From the NCBI RefSeq assembly GCF_001597725.1, contig NZ_LUTR01000005.1:62001-126000 (forward strand): a stretch of DNA of 64,000 nucleotides, given 5' to 3'. The notes beneath the pieces are model-generated. The model had not been told where the DNA came from and did not search any database. It saw only the letters and a list, made by a program, of their open reading frames with translations. Positions 25,584-36,558 of the stretch are shown piece by piece (the stretch's first letter is position 1; each line of letters starts with the position of its first letter). The position numbers and the translations under genes were made by a program. Source of the DNA: Neptuniibacter marinus (lineage in GTDB: Bacteria > Pseudomonadota > Gammaproteobacteria > Pseudomonadales > Balneatricaceae).

Positions 25584-25991
25584 TTACTCACCTATATGAA
25601 CAGCTATTTCCCTCCTACTACCCGCATGGCGGTGCTCCCAACAAAACACACCTTGCCACACGCCCAAACACAAGCGCCCATTTTTAATCGGTATAGAAAG
25701 AGAACTTGCCGTTAAAGCTGCCTTTATATGCGCGGGCATGTCATCAGCGCCTTCAAAGACATGAGTATATAAACTATCACCTTCAGGTACTAAGCGATTA
25801 AGCCATTTTTCAAGATCCGCTTGAGCGCTAGGATCTGCATTTTCCTGAATAACCAAACTCGCACTTGTATGCTGAATTAAAAGATTACAGATACCATCAG
25901 TTACTTTTGAGCGCTCCACTAATAGCTCTAAATCCGATGTAAATTCATATAAACCTTGGCGGCGCGTAATAACCCTAAGTATGTCGACCAT
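25584..25991 (-). CDS. yjbQ: YjbQ/UPF0047 family protein
   Basis: This 135-residue protein matches the YjbQ family: LIQHTSASLVIQENADPSAQ, EGADDMPAHIKAALT, then LGVWQGVFCWEHRHAGSRRE. E. coli YjbQ has secondary thiamine-phosphate synthase activity, and the native role is uncertain. It is a compact cytoplasmic trimeric fold with conserved histidine and glutamate. Its start codon lies 2 bases from a strong hairpin, and no other in-frame start is available close by. Confidence 0.92.
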   Translation of the reverse strand: MVDILRVITRRQGLYEFTSDLELLVERSKVTDGICNLLIQHTSASLVIQENADPSAQADLEKWLNRLVPEGDSLYTHVFEGADDMPAHIKAALTASSLSIPIKNGRLCLGVWQGVFCWEHRHAGSRREIAVHIGE

Positions 25992-25993
25992 AA

Positions 25994-26022
25994 AAAATGC
26001 CCCTTTTTAAAAGGGGCATTTT
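25994..26022. terminator. Hairpin between malate dehydrogenase and yjbQ
   Basis: AAAATGCCCC and GGGGCATTTT form a 10-bp stem and lie only 2 bases from the yjbQ start on the minus strand. It probably ends the malate dehydrogenase transcript. It also contains AAGGGG, the only Shine-Dalgarno-like sequence for yjbQ. Confidence 0.7.
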
Positions 26023-26061
26023 AGCAAGAATATTGAGTCTATGGCTGTGAGGAATCTACAA

Positions 26062-27162
26062 TCACATAACCCGATTGGTTGTCATAAACTTACTTTCTAC
26101 ATCAGGGCCTGCATTATCCGCATACAAGGTAACCCCTGAACGTAAACAGATCGATAAATTCTGATGTGATTCTTCTGTTTCTTTAGGTAGAAGATGCTCA
26201 ACGATCTCTTTCTCATCAAGCAGCTCTTGCTCAGTCGCTGTTAGACGTTGGCGACTAAAGTCCCCTACTTCAATATCATGCACAATCTGGTAGCGTCCGT
26301 AGTTACAACGCACAGGGAATGAATAGAAAATACCTTTAGCGATCCCATAACTACCATCACTCAATATACCCATACTGATGATTTCACCAGGATCAGTTCC
26401 TAAAACCCAGTCGCGCATCTGATCGACAATAGCTTGTGCGGCAGACGCGGCACTTGAAAGGCCTCGCGCTTCAATGATTTCCCCGCCCCGCTGTTGAACT
26501 TTAGGAATAAATTCATCTCGATACCATGCAGTGTCAACCTGAGACATTGCCGGTTTGCCTAGGATCGTTGCTTGATGTAAATCAGGGTACTGGGTTGGCG
26601 AATGGTTACCCCAGATCATAATGCCGCCAATATCACGCGTTGTTGCCCCACAGTGATTAGCGAGAATACCTTTTGCACGGTTGTGGTCTAAACGAGTAAG
26701 GCAAGTAAACTGAGACGGGCTCAGGTCTGGCGCATTACGGCTAGCAATTAATGCATTAGTATTTGCAGGGTTACCGGTAACTAATACTTTTACATCACGG
26801 TTAGCAAAATCGTTTAATGCTTTACCTTGACGGGCAAAAATTGCCGCATTTTCTTCTAATAGGTCACGTCGCTCCATGCCTGGACCACGTGGTTTTGCGC
26901 CAACTAATAGAGCGTAATGGGCACCTCTAAAACCGGCTTCAACGCTATCATGCAGTGTAATGGTGTGCAGCAATGGGTATGCGCAATCCATCAACTCCAT
27001 CGCAACGCCACGCAACGAGTCCATTGCATGGGGAAGTTCAACTAATTGAAGAATAACGGGCTGATCTTTTCCCATCATCTCTCCAGCGGCTATTTTGAAT
27101 AGTAAGCTATAACTGATTGCACCAGCTGCACCGGTAACCGCTATACGAACGGGACGTCTCAT
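26062..27162 (-). CDS. mdh: Malate dehydrogenase, cytosolic-type
   Basis: This 366-residue protein follows the cytosolic/type-2 malate dehydrogenase pattern: the Rossmann loop [14 protein letters not shown], the mobile loop segment [13 protein letters not shown] with substrate arginines, [18 protein letters not shown] and the catalytic histidine in [11 protein letters not shown]. It interconverts malate and oxaloacetate in the citric acid cycle. The protein is about 35-40 residues longer at the C-terminus than common members (about 328), with a tail containing [18 protein letters not shown]. It is a single gene. Confidence 0.93.
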   Translation of the reverse strand: MRRPVRIAVTGAAGAISYSLLFKIAAGEMMGKDQPVILQLVELPHAMDSLRGVAMELMDCAYPLLHTITLHDSVEAGFRGAHYALLVGAKPRGPGMERRDLLEENAAIFARQGKALNDFANRDVKVLVTGNPANTNALIASRNAPDLSPSQFTCLTRLDHNRAKGILANHCGATTRDIGGIMIWGNHSPTQYPDLHQATILGKPAMSQVDTAWYRDEFIPKVQQRGGEIIEARGLSSAASAAQAIVDQMRDWVLGTDPGEIISMGILSDGSYGIAKGIFYSFPVRCNYGRYQIVHDIEVGDFSRQRLTATEQELLDEKEIVEHLLPKETEESHQNLSICLRSGVTLYADNAGPDVESKFMTTNRVM

Positions 27163-27361
27163 ACCTATAACCTCTTAGAATATACTTATATTTATAGAGA
27201 AATTATACCAAAGTATAACAACTTGAGAGCGAAAAGTAATTAATCCACCTCTAGTTGGGGATACCTTTTTAGATACTATCGCGAATATATGATTTATTCA
27301 GACTTATTTAATAAGATTCAGGCAGTGCTAATATTCAGCGTTCGTGCTTTAGGCAAGCTTT

Positions 27362-28261
27362 CTATAAACCTCTTGAGGTTTCAGCGCGAAGAAAAGTACG
27401 CTCATCTTGAGCTAAAGCCATTTTTATCATCCCTAAAAGCTTCTCTTTATCTCTATTTAAAATGCCTTTAAGGACTAAATAGTTAGAGGCATGATCACTG
27501 CGGAATATGGTTTTCTCTAACTCAAGATGGGATATAAATAACTCCATCTCTTGTATAAGCTGCCGTTGAGAAGCCATTATAAAATCATCTCCAAATGCAG
27601 AGATAAAGTTCGCTTCGCCTTGACGAAAAAACAGGACTAATGTTGCTAAGTACTCAGGCTGTGTTTCATTGACCAGTTTTGCGGCATCAAGTGCATGTTG
27701 CTCAGAGTAATTAACGCCCCCCATACCATTGATGATCATTACCGATGATTTGATGCCCGCCCCTTTAATTTTATGCAGAGCATCAACTGTCGATTGAAAT
27801 GTCTCACCTTTATCGATTTTAGAAAGAATCAGGTCATTGCCACTCTCTGCCCCGACATATAAAAGCTCTAACCCTAAAGCTTTGAGTTCAGCGAGCTCTT
27901 CAACACTTTTCTTTTTAAGATTGCGCGGCAGGCAATAAGAGGAGACACGGCTAACAGTCGGCAAATGCTCTTTTATCGCCAGCAGAATCCCTTTAAGGCG
28001 TTCGAAAGAGAGCGCCATCGCATCGCCATCAGCTAAAAATACACGCCTTACAGCGGCGAGAGGTTGCGCACAACGTTTCAGATCTTCGACGATGTCATGT
28101 TGTGATTTAGGTTTAAACTTCTTTTGCGGTTGGGTATACATTTCACAAAAAGTACAGTTATTCCAACTACACCCATTTGTTACCTGCAATATGAGTGAAT
28201 TGGCCTCACTGGGAGGGCGAAAGACAGGCTCAATATAGTTAATGGGTGGGTAGATATGCAT
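27362..28261 (-). CDS. Radical SAM protein of unknown specificity
   Basis: This 299-residue protein has the iron-sulphur motif CSWNNCTFC (C31, C36, C39; spacing x4 and x2 rather than the commoner x3 and x2). A GAESGND-type SAM-binding segment follows (LLYVGAESGNDL), with the segment VFLADGDAMAL before it. It starts one base after the tatD stop, so it belongs to the end of the large minus-strand operon. The wider family contains tRNA modification and methylthiotransferase-related enzymes. The substrate is not known. Confidence 0.85.
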   Translation of the reverse strand: MHIYPPINYIEPVFRPPSEANSLILQVTNGCSWNNCTFCEMYTQPQKKFKPKSQHDIVEDLKRCAQPLAAVRRVFLADGDAMALSFERLKGILLAIKEHLPTVSRVSSYCLPRNLKKKSVEELAELKALGLELLYVGAESGNDLILSKIDKGETFQSTVDALHKIKGAGIKSSVMIINGMGGVNYSEQHALDAAKLVNETQPEYLATLVLFFRQGEANFISAFGDDFIMASQRQLIQEMELFISHLELEKTIFRSDHASNYLVLKGILNRDKEKLLGMIKMALAQDERTFLRAETSRGL

Positions 28262-28262
28262 A

Positions 28263-29042
28263 TTACTGCGCGGCTTTGTTAAACAAGGTATAAAAGTTTT
28301 CGCTGCTGGCTTCGGCTACCGCTTCTACGCTAATGCCTTTCAAATCGGCTACGCATTGAGCAACCTCAACAACATACTTGGGCTCATTTTTCTTACCACG
28401 GTGAGGAACTGGTGCTAAATAAGGCGAGTCTGTTTCAATCAGGATGCGATCCAGAGGCACCGCTTTAACGACTTCACGTAGATCTGCCGCATTTTTAAAC
28501 GTGATAATGCCAGAAAAAGAGATCATATAATTTAAGTCTAGCGAGGCTTTCGCCATCTCCAAGCTTTCGGTAAAGCAATGCATCACCCCAGCAGAATCTA
28601 AATTGCCATGAGCCTTAATCAAAGAGATTGTGTCTTGTTGAGCTTCGCGAGTATGGATGATAGTGGGAAGCCTCAATTGTCCTGCCGCAAGCAGATGATT
28701 CTTGAAGCTCTCTTGTTGCGGTTCTTGAGTGTCTTTCTGATAGAAATAATCTAAACCCGTTTCGCCAATAGCTATGATTTTTTCACGCTCTGCGCGCTCG
28801 ATAAGATCACGAATATCCACCGCCTCTTCAGATGCACTAAGCGGATGGACACCAACCGAAGCATATACCTGCTCATATTTTTCGATAAGGGTATACATAG
28901 CATCAAAATTGGCAAGATCGATGGAAACGCAAAGCATCTTTTCTACTTTACGGTCATGTGCAGCCTGAAGCATTTGAGAAAAATCATTGTTATATGGGGA
29001 CAGGTCTAGCCTGTCCAAATGGCAGTGCGAATCAATAAACAT
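28263..29042 (-). CDS. ycfH: TatD family metal-dependent hydrolase
   Basis: This 259-residue TIM-barrel hydrolase has the metal ligands FIDSHCHLD at the start, GETGLDYFY, IHTREA, HCFTES and ILIETDSPYLAP. Members are magnesium-dependent 3'-5' DNases or D-aminoacyl-tRNA-related hydrolases. It follows pilZ and holB as in pseudomonads. It matches the YcfH subgroup better than TatD proper. Confidence 0.93.
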   Translation of the reverse strand: MFIDSHCHLDRLDLSPYNNDFSQMLQAAHDRKVEKMLCVSIDLANFDAMYTLIEKYEQVYASVGVHPLSASEEAVDIRDLIERAEREKIIAIGETGLDYFYQKDTQEPQQESFKNHLLAAGQLRLPTIIHTREAQQDTISLIKAHGNLDSAGVMHCFTESLEMAKASLDLNYMISFSGIITFKNAADLREVVKAVPLDRILIETDSPYLAPVPHRGKKNEPKYVVEVAQCVADLKGISVEAVAEASSENFYTLFNKAAQ

Positions 29043-29054
29043 AGGAGGGGTAAC

Positions 29055-29405
29055 TTAAAGTGCGTTAGTCTTACGCTCAGAACTTAAAGAGCCGGCTAAG
29101 TAGTTTTCAATCTTGTTAATTAAAGTGGAGTCATCCGTTGATAGTTGAATGCCTATACCGGGTGTACGGCCGCCTTGGGCGCCTTTAGGGGTAACCCAAA
29201 TAACTTTACCCGTTACCGGTATCTTATCGCCCTCTTCCATTAGCTCAAGCAGCATAAAAACTTCTTCGCCAAGATGGTAAGAACGTAACGTAGGTATAAA
29301 TAGACCGCCGTTAAGGATGTACGGTAGATAAGCCTCATACAGCTCTTCTTTGGTTTTTATCGTTAACGATAAAATACCATGGCTTAAACGTGGTACAGCG
29401 ACCAT
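29055..29405 (-). CDS. pilZ: PilZ domain protein
   Basis: This 116-residue single-domain PilZ protein lies between holB and tatD, the same place as P. aeruginosa PilZ (type IV pilus assembly). It has GKVIWVTPKGAQGGRTPGIG and LLELMEEGDKIPV. The c-di-GMP RxxxR and DxSxxG motifs are not complete, as in the type IV pilus PilZ that does not bind the nucleotide. Confidence 0.9.
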   Translation of the reverse strand: MVAVPRLSHGILSLTIKTKEELYEAYLPYILNGGLFIPTLRSYHLGEEVFMLLELMEEGDKIPVTGKVIWVTPKGAQGGRTPGIGIQLSTDDSTLINKIENYLAGSLSSERKTNAL

Positions 29406-29419
29406 AAAATCTATTCTCC

Positions 29420-30415
29420 TTAATTAAGCAGTGCAGCCCACTCCAGTAGGATGCATTCGAGCAATAATTGTTTATTCGGATTTTGCCTTAACAATATAGC
29501 TTTGCGCTCTTCATGAACTTTATCTGCTAACTTGAAGATTTTAACGGGGTTAGTTTTTTTAGCAACTGCATTGATCATATTACGAGCATCATCTTGACGA
29601 ATAAACTCACTTGATTCACATACAGCCCCTCTCGCGGCGTCAATCAGCAAGCTATAGAACCAGCCTAAAATAAGTTCAATGTTTAATTTATTCCAGCTTT
29701 GTGCGACTTCAAGGGCGGTACGACGCTGTTTAAGTATATCGGCTAAGCCTCTAACAAGATGCGCCCTCTGCTCATTTAAACCATTATCAATATAAGCTAA
29801 CGCCTCCATGGGCGCTCCCAAGTTGATATGAAGTATATTTTTAGCGCGTTCTTCATCCAGCTCGGCAGCATTCATTAACCAGCGTATAGCTTCTGGCTCT
29901 GCGGGCGGATAACACTCCACATGCTGGCAACGGCTTTTAATGGTTGGTAATAACTGCCCCATTTTTGAGGTGATCAGCAAAATCAGCGTATCTCTGCCTG
30001 GCTCTTCGAGCATTTTCAATAGAGCATTTGCAGATGCGATATTCATTGAATCCGCAGGGTTAAGCACAACAACTCTATACCCGCCTTGCTGTGCCGTACT
30101 GTAAATAAATTCGTTTAATGTGCGAACTTGATCAACTTTTAGTTGTTTACCTTGCTCTTCAGGTTCTAACAAATACAGATCTGGGTGACTGCCTGCTATA
30201 TTTAGCTCACAAGGCTTGCAATGTCCGCAAGCTTTACCATTTTCTGGATTTTGACAAAGTAGATAGTGAGCAAAGGCTTTAGCAAAATCGACTTTACCTA
30301 TACCCGACATACCATGCAGCAAAAGCGCATGGGGAAGGCGTTTATCTTGATGTAACTGAGCAAGATGTCGAAAGCGGTCATTAAACCAAGGATGAATTGA
30401 TACAAGCTCAGACAT
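29420..30415 (-). CDS. holB: DNA polymerase III delta-prime subunit HolB
   Basis: HolB is part of the clamp loader. This 331-residue protein has the P-loop-like LHGMSGIGKVDFAKAFA, the zinc site CQNPENGKACGHCKPCEL, and LKMLEEPGRDTLILLITSK with the SRC sensor segment KSRCQHVEC. It lies between tmk and pilZ, as in most gammaproteobacteria. Confidence 0.95.
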   Translation of the reverse strand: MSELVSIHPWFNDRFRHLAQLHQDKRLPHALLLHGMSGIGKVDFAKAFAHYLLCQNPENGKACGHCKPCELNIAGSHPDLYLLEPEEQGKQLKVDQVRTLNEFIYSTAQQGGYRVVVLNPADSMNIASANALLKMLEEPGRDTLILLITSKMGQLLPTIKSRCQHVECYPPAEPEAIRWLMNAAELDEERAKNILHINLGAPMEALAYIDNGLNEQRAHLVRGLADILKQRRTALEVAQSWNKLNIELILGWFYSLLIDAARGAVCESSEFIRQDDARNMINAVAKKTNPVKIFKLADKVHEERKAILLRQNPNKQLLLECILLEWAALLN

Positions 30416-30419
30416 AAAT

Positions 30420-32101
<1,682 letters not shown>

Positions 32102-32143
32102 CTTAACTTCCTGAACTAATAAAAGACAAACAATCTCTCAAAT

Positions 32144-32962
32144 TCAATCTAATTCTCGAGCAAGAATTGATTGCAGTTTTCGAGTTATGGAACCGATCTT
32201 ATAATGATTATGATCTAAAGCAACGATTGGCCAGATACCAATTAGACTATTACAAATAAATGCTTCACTCGCTTCACTCAAGACGGATGGGGCAAAGCGC
32301 CCTTCCACAACCCTTACACCCTCTCTGTGTGATAGAGAGATAATATGATCCCGCATCACACCTTTAACCCCACAACGGTCAATAAGCGGCGTCTGAAGCT
32401 CTCCTGCTACGGAATTAAACCAAAACAGGTTACTCATTGTACCTTCAATCAGAAAACCTTCAGCATCTAGCATAATCCCTTCTGCAATATTAGGATCATG
32501 CCACTCATTACGAGCCATTATCTGGTCTAAACGATTCAGATGCTTTAATTGCGCCAACACAGGATTAAGAGGCAAACGATAGTCACATAATCGGGTAACA
32601 ACACCCTGATCAGCCCTATCATAATTTATCACGCGATCAGTTAGCGTCATCACGCGGGTCGCTGAAACCTCTTGAGGCGGCATATAACCGCGAAAGCCAT
32701 TCCCTCTTGTCACGATCAGCTTAAGTGTTTGATCCCCCTGAAACGACAATAGAGCAAGATCTGATTCAATTACAGACTCTATTGCTTCGGGAAAACCTAG
32801 CCTTTCTAAGCTAGAACGCATACGATTTAAATGCTGAGATAAAAGCTGTGGGCGCCCATCTACAACAGCAATCGTTTCAAATACCCCATCGCCGTAACAA
32901 AATCCCCGATCAGTAACCTTTATCTGATCAGTAGGAATCCCATTTACCCAAACAGCTTGCAT
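32144..32962 (-). CDS. pabC: Aminodeoxychorismate lyase PabC
   Basis: PabC is a PLP enzyme that makes 4-aminobenzoate for folate. This 272-residue protein has DRGFCYGDGVFET, LKHLNRLDQIMARNEW with the PLP lysine, and EGTMSNLFWF. Its place after fabF and before mltG matches the conserved fatty acid cluster. Confidence 0.95.
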   Translation of the reverse strand: MQAVWVNGIPTDQIKVTDRGFCYGDGVFETIAVVDGRPQLLSQHLNRMRSSLERLGFPEAIESVIESDLALLSFQGDQTLKLIVTRGNGFRGYMPPQEVSATRVMTLTDRVINYDRADQGVVTRLCDYRLPLNPVLAQLKHLNRLDQIMARNEWHDPNIAEGIMLDAEGFLIEGTMSNLFWFNSVAGELQTPLIDRCGVKGVMRDHIISLSHREGVRVVEGRFAPSVLSEASEAFICNSLIGIWPIVALDHNHYKIGSITRKLQSILARELD

Positions 32963-32979
32963 AACTTACCTAATAATAA

Positions 32980-34218
32980 TTATATTTTCTTAAAGAGTAG
33001 TGATGCGTTAGTCCCACCAAAGCCAAAGGAATTGGATAAAGCGGCCTCTATAACACACGCTTGCGGCGTATGAGGCACATAATTCAGATCACAGCCTTCA
33101 GATGGTTGATCTAAATTAATAGTTGCGGGTGCGATTTGATGCTTCAAGGCTTTTACACAGAATATAGCTTCAACAGCGCCCGCAGCTCCGAGTAGATGCC
33201 CTATCATTGATTTTGTTGAACTCATCCGAACATTATCAGCCGCACTCCCTAAAACCTGTTTAGCTGCATTAGATTCAGCTACATCCCCTGCGGGAGTCGA
33301 AGTGCCATGCGCATTAATATAATTAATTTTATCTAATGTGATTTTAGCGTCCGCAATTGAGTTACTCATCGCTAATGCAGCCCCTTCTCCCGATTCAGGC
33401 GGCGCGGTCATATGATAAGCATCATCACTCATACCAAAGCCAGCTAACTCGCAATAGATATCTGCGCCTCTCGCTTTAGCATGTTCATACTCTTCAAGAA
33501 CAAGTATGCCTGCTCCATCCCCAAGAACAAAACCATCACGATCTTTATCCCAAGGACGACTAGCCGCTTCTGGGTCTTCATTACGGGTCGATAAAGCTCT
33601 AGCCGCTGAAAAACCAGCAATGCCTAAAGGCGTTGTTGCCATCTCAGCACCGCCGGCCAACATAACATCAGCATCGCCATATTGAATCATACGCATTGCC
33701 TGACCAATATTGTGCGTTCCTGTTGTACAGGCTGTTGTAATAGCAATATTAGGCCCTTTAAAACCATACTTAATCGCTAAGTTACCGGAAATCATATTAA
33801 TAATACTACCGGGAACAAAAAAAGGAGAAACTCGACGAGGACCCGACTGACTAAGTATATCGATATTCTTCTCAATCATTGGTAAGCCACCAATGCCTGA
33901 ACCTATTGCGCATCCTATGCGTCCAGCATTTTTCTCCGTAACTTCGAAACCAGCATCTTCAATTGCCTGTATCCCTGCAGCCAACCCGTACTGGATAAAA
34001 AGATCCATTTTACGCGCTTCTTTTTGGCTCACATATTGAGTTACATCGAAGTTTTTAACTGAGGAAGCAAAACGCGTCCCATAGGAGGATGCATCGAAGT
34101 GAGTAATAGGTGCCGCACCACTTTTACCCAATAATAACTGGGACCAAGTTTCAGCAACGGTATTACCTATTGGCGTTAACATGCCAATTCCAGTGACAAC
34201 TACACGCCTATGTGCCAT
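32980..34218 (-). CDS. fabF: 3-oxoacyl-ACP synthase II FabF
   Basis: FabF elongates acyl-ACP and controls membrane unsaturation with temperature. This 412-residue thiolase-fold protein has the nucleophile in [12 protein letters not shown] (near residue 164), the histidine in [11 protein letters not shown] and another in [12 protein letters not shown]. It follows acpP with a hairpin between. Confidence 0.97.
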   Translation of the reverse strand: MAHRRVVVTGIGMLTPIGNTVAETWSQLLLGKSGAAPITHFDASSYGTRFASSVKNFDVTQYVSQKEARKMDLFIQYGLAAGIQAIEDAGFEVTEKNAGRIGCAIGSGIGGLPMIEKNIDILSQSGPRRVSPFFVPGSIINMISGNLAIKYGFKGPNIAITTACTTGTHNIGQAMRMIQYGDADVMLAGGAEMATTPLGIAGFSAARALSTRNEDPEAASRPWDKDRDGFVLGDGAGILVLEEYEHAKARGADIYCELAGFGMSDDAYHMTAPPESGEGAALAMSNSIADAKITLDKINYINAHGTSTPAGDVAESNAAKQVLGSAADNVRMSSTKSMIGHLLGAAGAVEAIFCVKALKHQIAPATINLDQPSEGCDLNYVPHTPQACVIEAALSNSFGFGGTNASLLFKKI

Positions 34219-34275
34219 TGAATATCTCCATATACGGAATACAGATGTATAAAATAAGACTGACAGACAAAAGAA

Positions 34276-34303
34276 AAGCCGCGCTATCTAGGATAGGCGG
34301 CTT
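34276..34303 (-). terminator. Hairpin between acpP and fabF (terminator or attenuator)
   Basis: AAGCCGC/GCGGCTT plus CTATC/GATAG form a 12-bp stem with one bulge, followed on the minus strand by TTTTCTTTTG. Partial termination here would give acpP more transcript than fabF. Confidence 0.7.
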
Positions 34304-34327
34304 GTCAGAGATTCGTGCTATTAGCGA

Positions 34328-34561
34328 TTACTGGTGTGCGTTGATGTAATCGATTGCTAGCTGAACTGTAGTGATTTTCTCAGCTTCTTCGTCTGGGATC
34401 TCTGTTTCGAATTCTTCTTCTAGAGCCATCACTAGCTCAACAGTGTCTAGGGAGTCAGCGCCCAGATCTTCAACGAAAGAAGCTTCTTGAGTAACTTCTT
34501 CTTCTTTAACACCCAACTGCTCTGCGATGATCTTTTTTACGCGCTCTTCAATGCTGCTCAT
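34328..34561 (-). CDS. acpP: Acyl carrier protein AcpP
   Basis: This 77-residue, highly acidic protein contains the phosphopantetheine serine in [19 protein letters not shown]. It carries acyl chains through fatty acid, lipid A and phospholipid synthesis. It is in the fabG-acpP-fabF arrangement with its own AGGAAGA ribosome site. Confidence 0.99.
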   Translation of the reverse strand: MSSIEERVKKIIAEQLGVKEEEVTQEASFVEDLGADSLDTVELVMALEEEFETEIPDEEAEKITTVQLAIDYINAHQ

Positions 34562-34741
34562 ATCTCTTCCTATCTTCTTATTAACACCATATACCGATTT
34601 AGCATACGGAAAGAAATTTTATTAAAAGCACTTCAGCCAACCAAGTTAACTTAAACCTAATTCAGCTAAAATGAAAACATTCTCTACCTGACGGCACATT
34701 ATCAACATTTCGAGGAAAAAAACAATTCCCTGAGGCCGCTT

Positions 34742-35485
34742 TTAGCCCATATACATGCCACCATTGACCTGAATCGACTCTCCAGTCACATATCCGCCAC
34801 TTTCGCTGGCTAAAAAACCAACAACTGATGCAATTTCTTCGGGTCGCCCAAGGCGATTCAGAGGAATTTGTGATTTCAACGCTTCTTTATGCTCATCAGC
34901 AAGCCCACTGGTCATATCGGTATCGATAAACCCAGGCGCAACACAGTTTACCGTAATATTACGGGAACCCACCTCACGCGCTAATGCACGTGTAAAGCCT
35001 TCCATGCCTGATTTAGCGGCCGCATAATTAGCTTGTCCAGCATTACCCATAGATGCAACTACTGAGCTGACGCTTATAATACGTCCCCAGCGAGCTTTGG
35101 TCATGCCTCTTAGGCAGCCTTTAACCAAGCGAAAAACGGAATTGAGATTAGTATTTAAAACTGAATCCCATTCATCATCTTTCATACGCATCAAGATATT
35201 ATCACGAGTAATACCTGCATTATTAACAAGTATCTCGATTGTACCGAAATCTGTTTGTACTGTTTTAAGAACACCGGCAACGGAGTCACTACTTGCAACA
35301 TCCAAAACTAAGCCTGTACCTTTAATACCAGATTCGGATAGATAATCGCTAATGGAAGTAGCGCCATTTTCACTTGTTGCAGTGCCAATAACAATCGCTC
35401 CCTGCTTACCAAGCTCAAGCGCAATTGCTTTACCTATACCGCGTGTTGCGCCGCTTACAAGCGCTACCTTACCTTCAATACTCAT
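34742..35485 (-). CDS. fabG: 3-oxoacyl-ACP reductase FabG
   Basis: This 247-residue short-chain dehydrogenase has GATRGIGKAIAL, NNAGITRDN, the catalytic serine in ISVSSVVASMGN, and Y-x3-K in NYAAAKSGMEGF. It reduces beta-ketoacyl-ACP with NADPH. It lies between fabD and acpP. Confidence 0.98.
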   Translation of the reverse strand: MSIEGKVALVSGATRGIGKAIALELGKQGAIVIGTATSENGATSISDYLSESGIKGTGLVLDVASSDSVAGVLKTVQTDFGTIEILVNNAGITRDNILMRMKDDEWDSVLNTNLNSVFRLVKGCLRGMTKARWGRIISVSSVVASMGNAGQANYAAAKSGMEGFTRALAREVGSRNITVNCVAPGFIDTDMTSGLADEHKEALKSQIPLNRLGRPEEIASVVGFLASESGGYVTGESIQVNGGMYMG

Positions 35486-35509
35486 TCTTATTATTCCTTG
35501 CTCGTACGA

Positions 35510-36442
35510 TTATGCATTAAGCGCTTTTTCAAGGCCCGCCGCATCATTAATCGCAGCTACGATCAGAGGTCTATGAATTTTTTTATTCAGGCCGGATAAT
35601 ACTTTGCCTGGCCCACATTCTAGTGCGTTTTCAATACCTTGCGCGACCATATTTTGAACGCTTTTGGTCCAAAGTACAGGGCTATACAGCTGACTTAACA
35701 GATTTTCTTTTAACTCATCAACTGATGAGGGTACTTTCGCCGTCGTGTTTTGTAAAACCTGAATTTTCGGCATACGAACTTCAATATTTGATAGCTCAAT
35801 TGCCATCTGCTCAGCGGCAGGTCTCATTAAATCACAATGAGAGGGAACACTCACAGGTAAAGGAATTGCTCTTTTTGCGCCCGCTTCTTTACAATTCACA
35901 ATAGCACGAGCAACGGCCTCTTTGTGGCCGGCAATAACAACCTGACCTGGACAGTTGTAATTTACAGGTGAAACCACTTCGCCCTGCTCTGCATCTATAC
36001 AAGCACGTACAATAGCAGCATCTTCAAGACCAAGAATGGCAGCCATAGCACCTGCACCCGCAGGAACAGCCGTTTGCATGAATTCACCGCGCAGTTTCAC
36101 AAGCTTCACGCCATCTGCAAAACTAATAGCACCAGCACAAACCAGCGCGGTGTACTCTCCTAAACTATGACCGGCAAGAACAGTAGGCATTTCACCCCCC
36201 ATCTCCTGCCAAAGTCGCCACAAAGCCACACCAGCCGTTAACAGCGCAGGCTGAGTTTTATCTGTCTGATCAAGATCTTCTGAAGGACCGTTCTGAACAA
36301 GCTCCCATAGGTCATAACCTAGAACCTCCGATGCTTCTGCAAAGGTATCGGTGATCACAGGATGAGATTCTGCTAATTCAGCAAGCATTCCCTGTTGTTG
36401 GGAGCCTTGTCCCGGAAAAACAAAAGCGAGTTTTTGCGACAT
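35510..36442 (-). CDS. fabD: Malonyl-CoA-ACP transacylase FabD
   Basis: This 310-residue protein has FPGQGSQQQGML, the catalytic serine in AGHSLGEYTALV, and the partner histidine in PSHCDLM. It moves malonyl groups from CoA to ACP. It follows plsX directly; fabH, found here in E. coli, is not in the cluster, as in Pseudomonas. Confidence 0.97.
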   Translation of the reverse strand: MSQKLAFVFPGQGSQQQGMLAELAESHPVITDTFAEASEVLGYDLWELVQNGPSEDLDQTDKTQPALLTAGVALWRLWQEMGGEMPTVLAGHSLGEYTALVCAGAISFADGVKLVKLRGEFMQTAVPAGAGAMAAILGLEDAAIVRACIDAEQGEVVSPVNYNCPGQVVIAGHKEAVARAIVNCKEAGAKRAIPLPVSVPSHCDLMRPAAEQMAIELSNIEVRMPKIQVLQNTTAKVPSSVDELKENLLSQLYSPVLWTKSVQNMVAQGIENALECGPGKVLSGLNKKIHRPLIVAAINDAAGLEKALNA

Positions 36443-36558
36443 GATTTCCTCAAATCGACAATAAAATTAATAGCAAGCCTGCGGATTAATAAAAGAATAC
36501 AGACCAAAGGGGCGTAGTTTACAACATTACGAGGTAATTAAAACCGCTATAAAGCGAA

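Noticed and set aside
27289-27471. A 60-codon plus-strand frame
   Set aside because: It mostly lies over the 3' end of the radical SAM gene on the other strand and lacks a ribosome site or recognisable sequence.
34571-36442. Missing fabH as a sign of rearrangement
   Set aside because: Pseudomonas also has plsX followed directly by fabD, so the absence is normal for this lineage.
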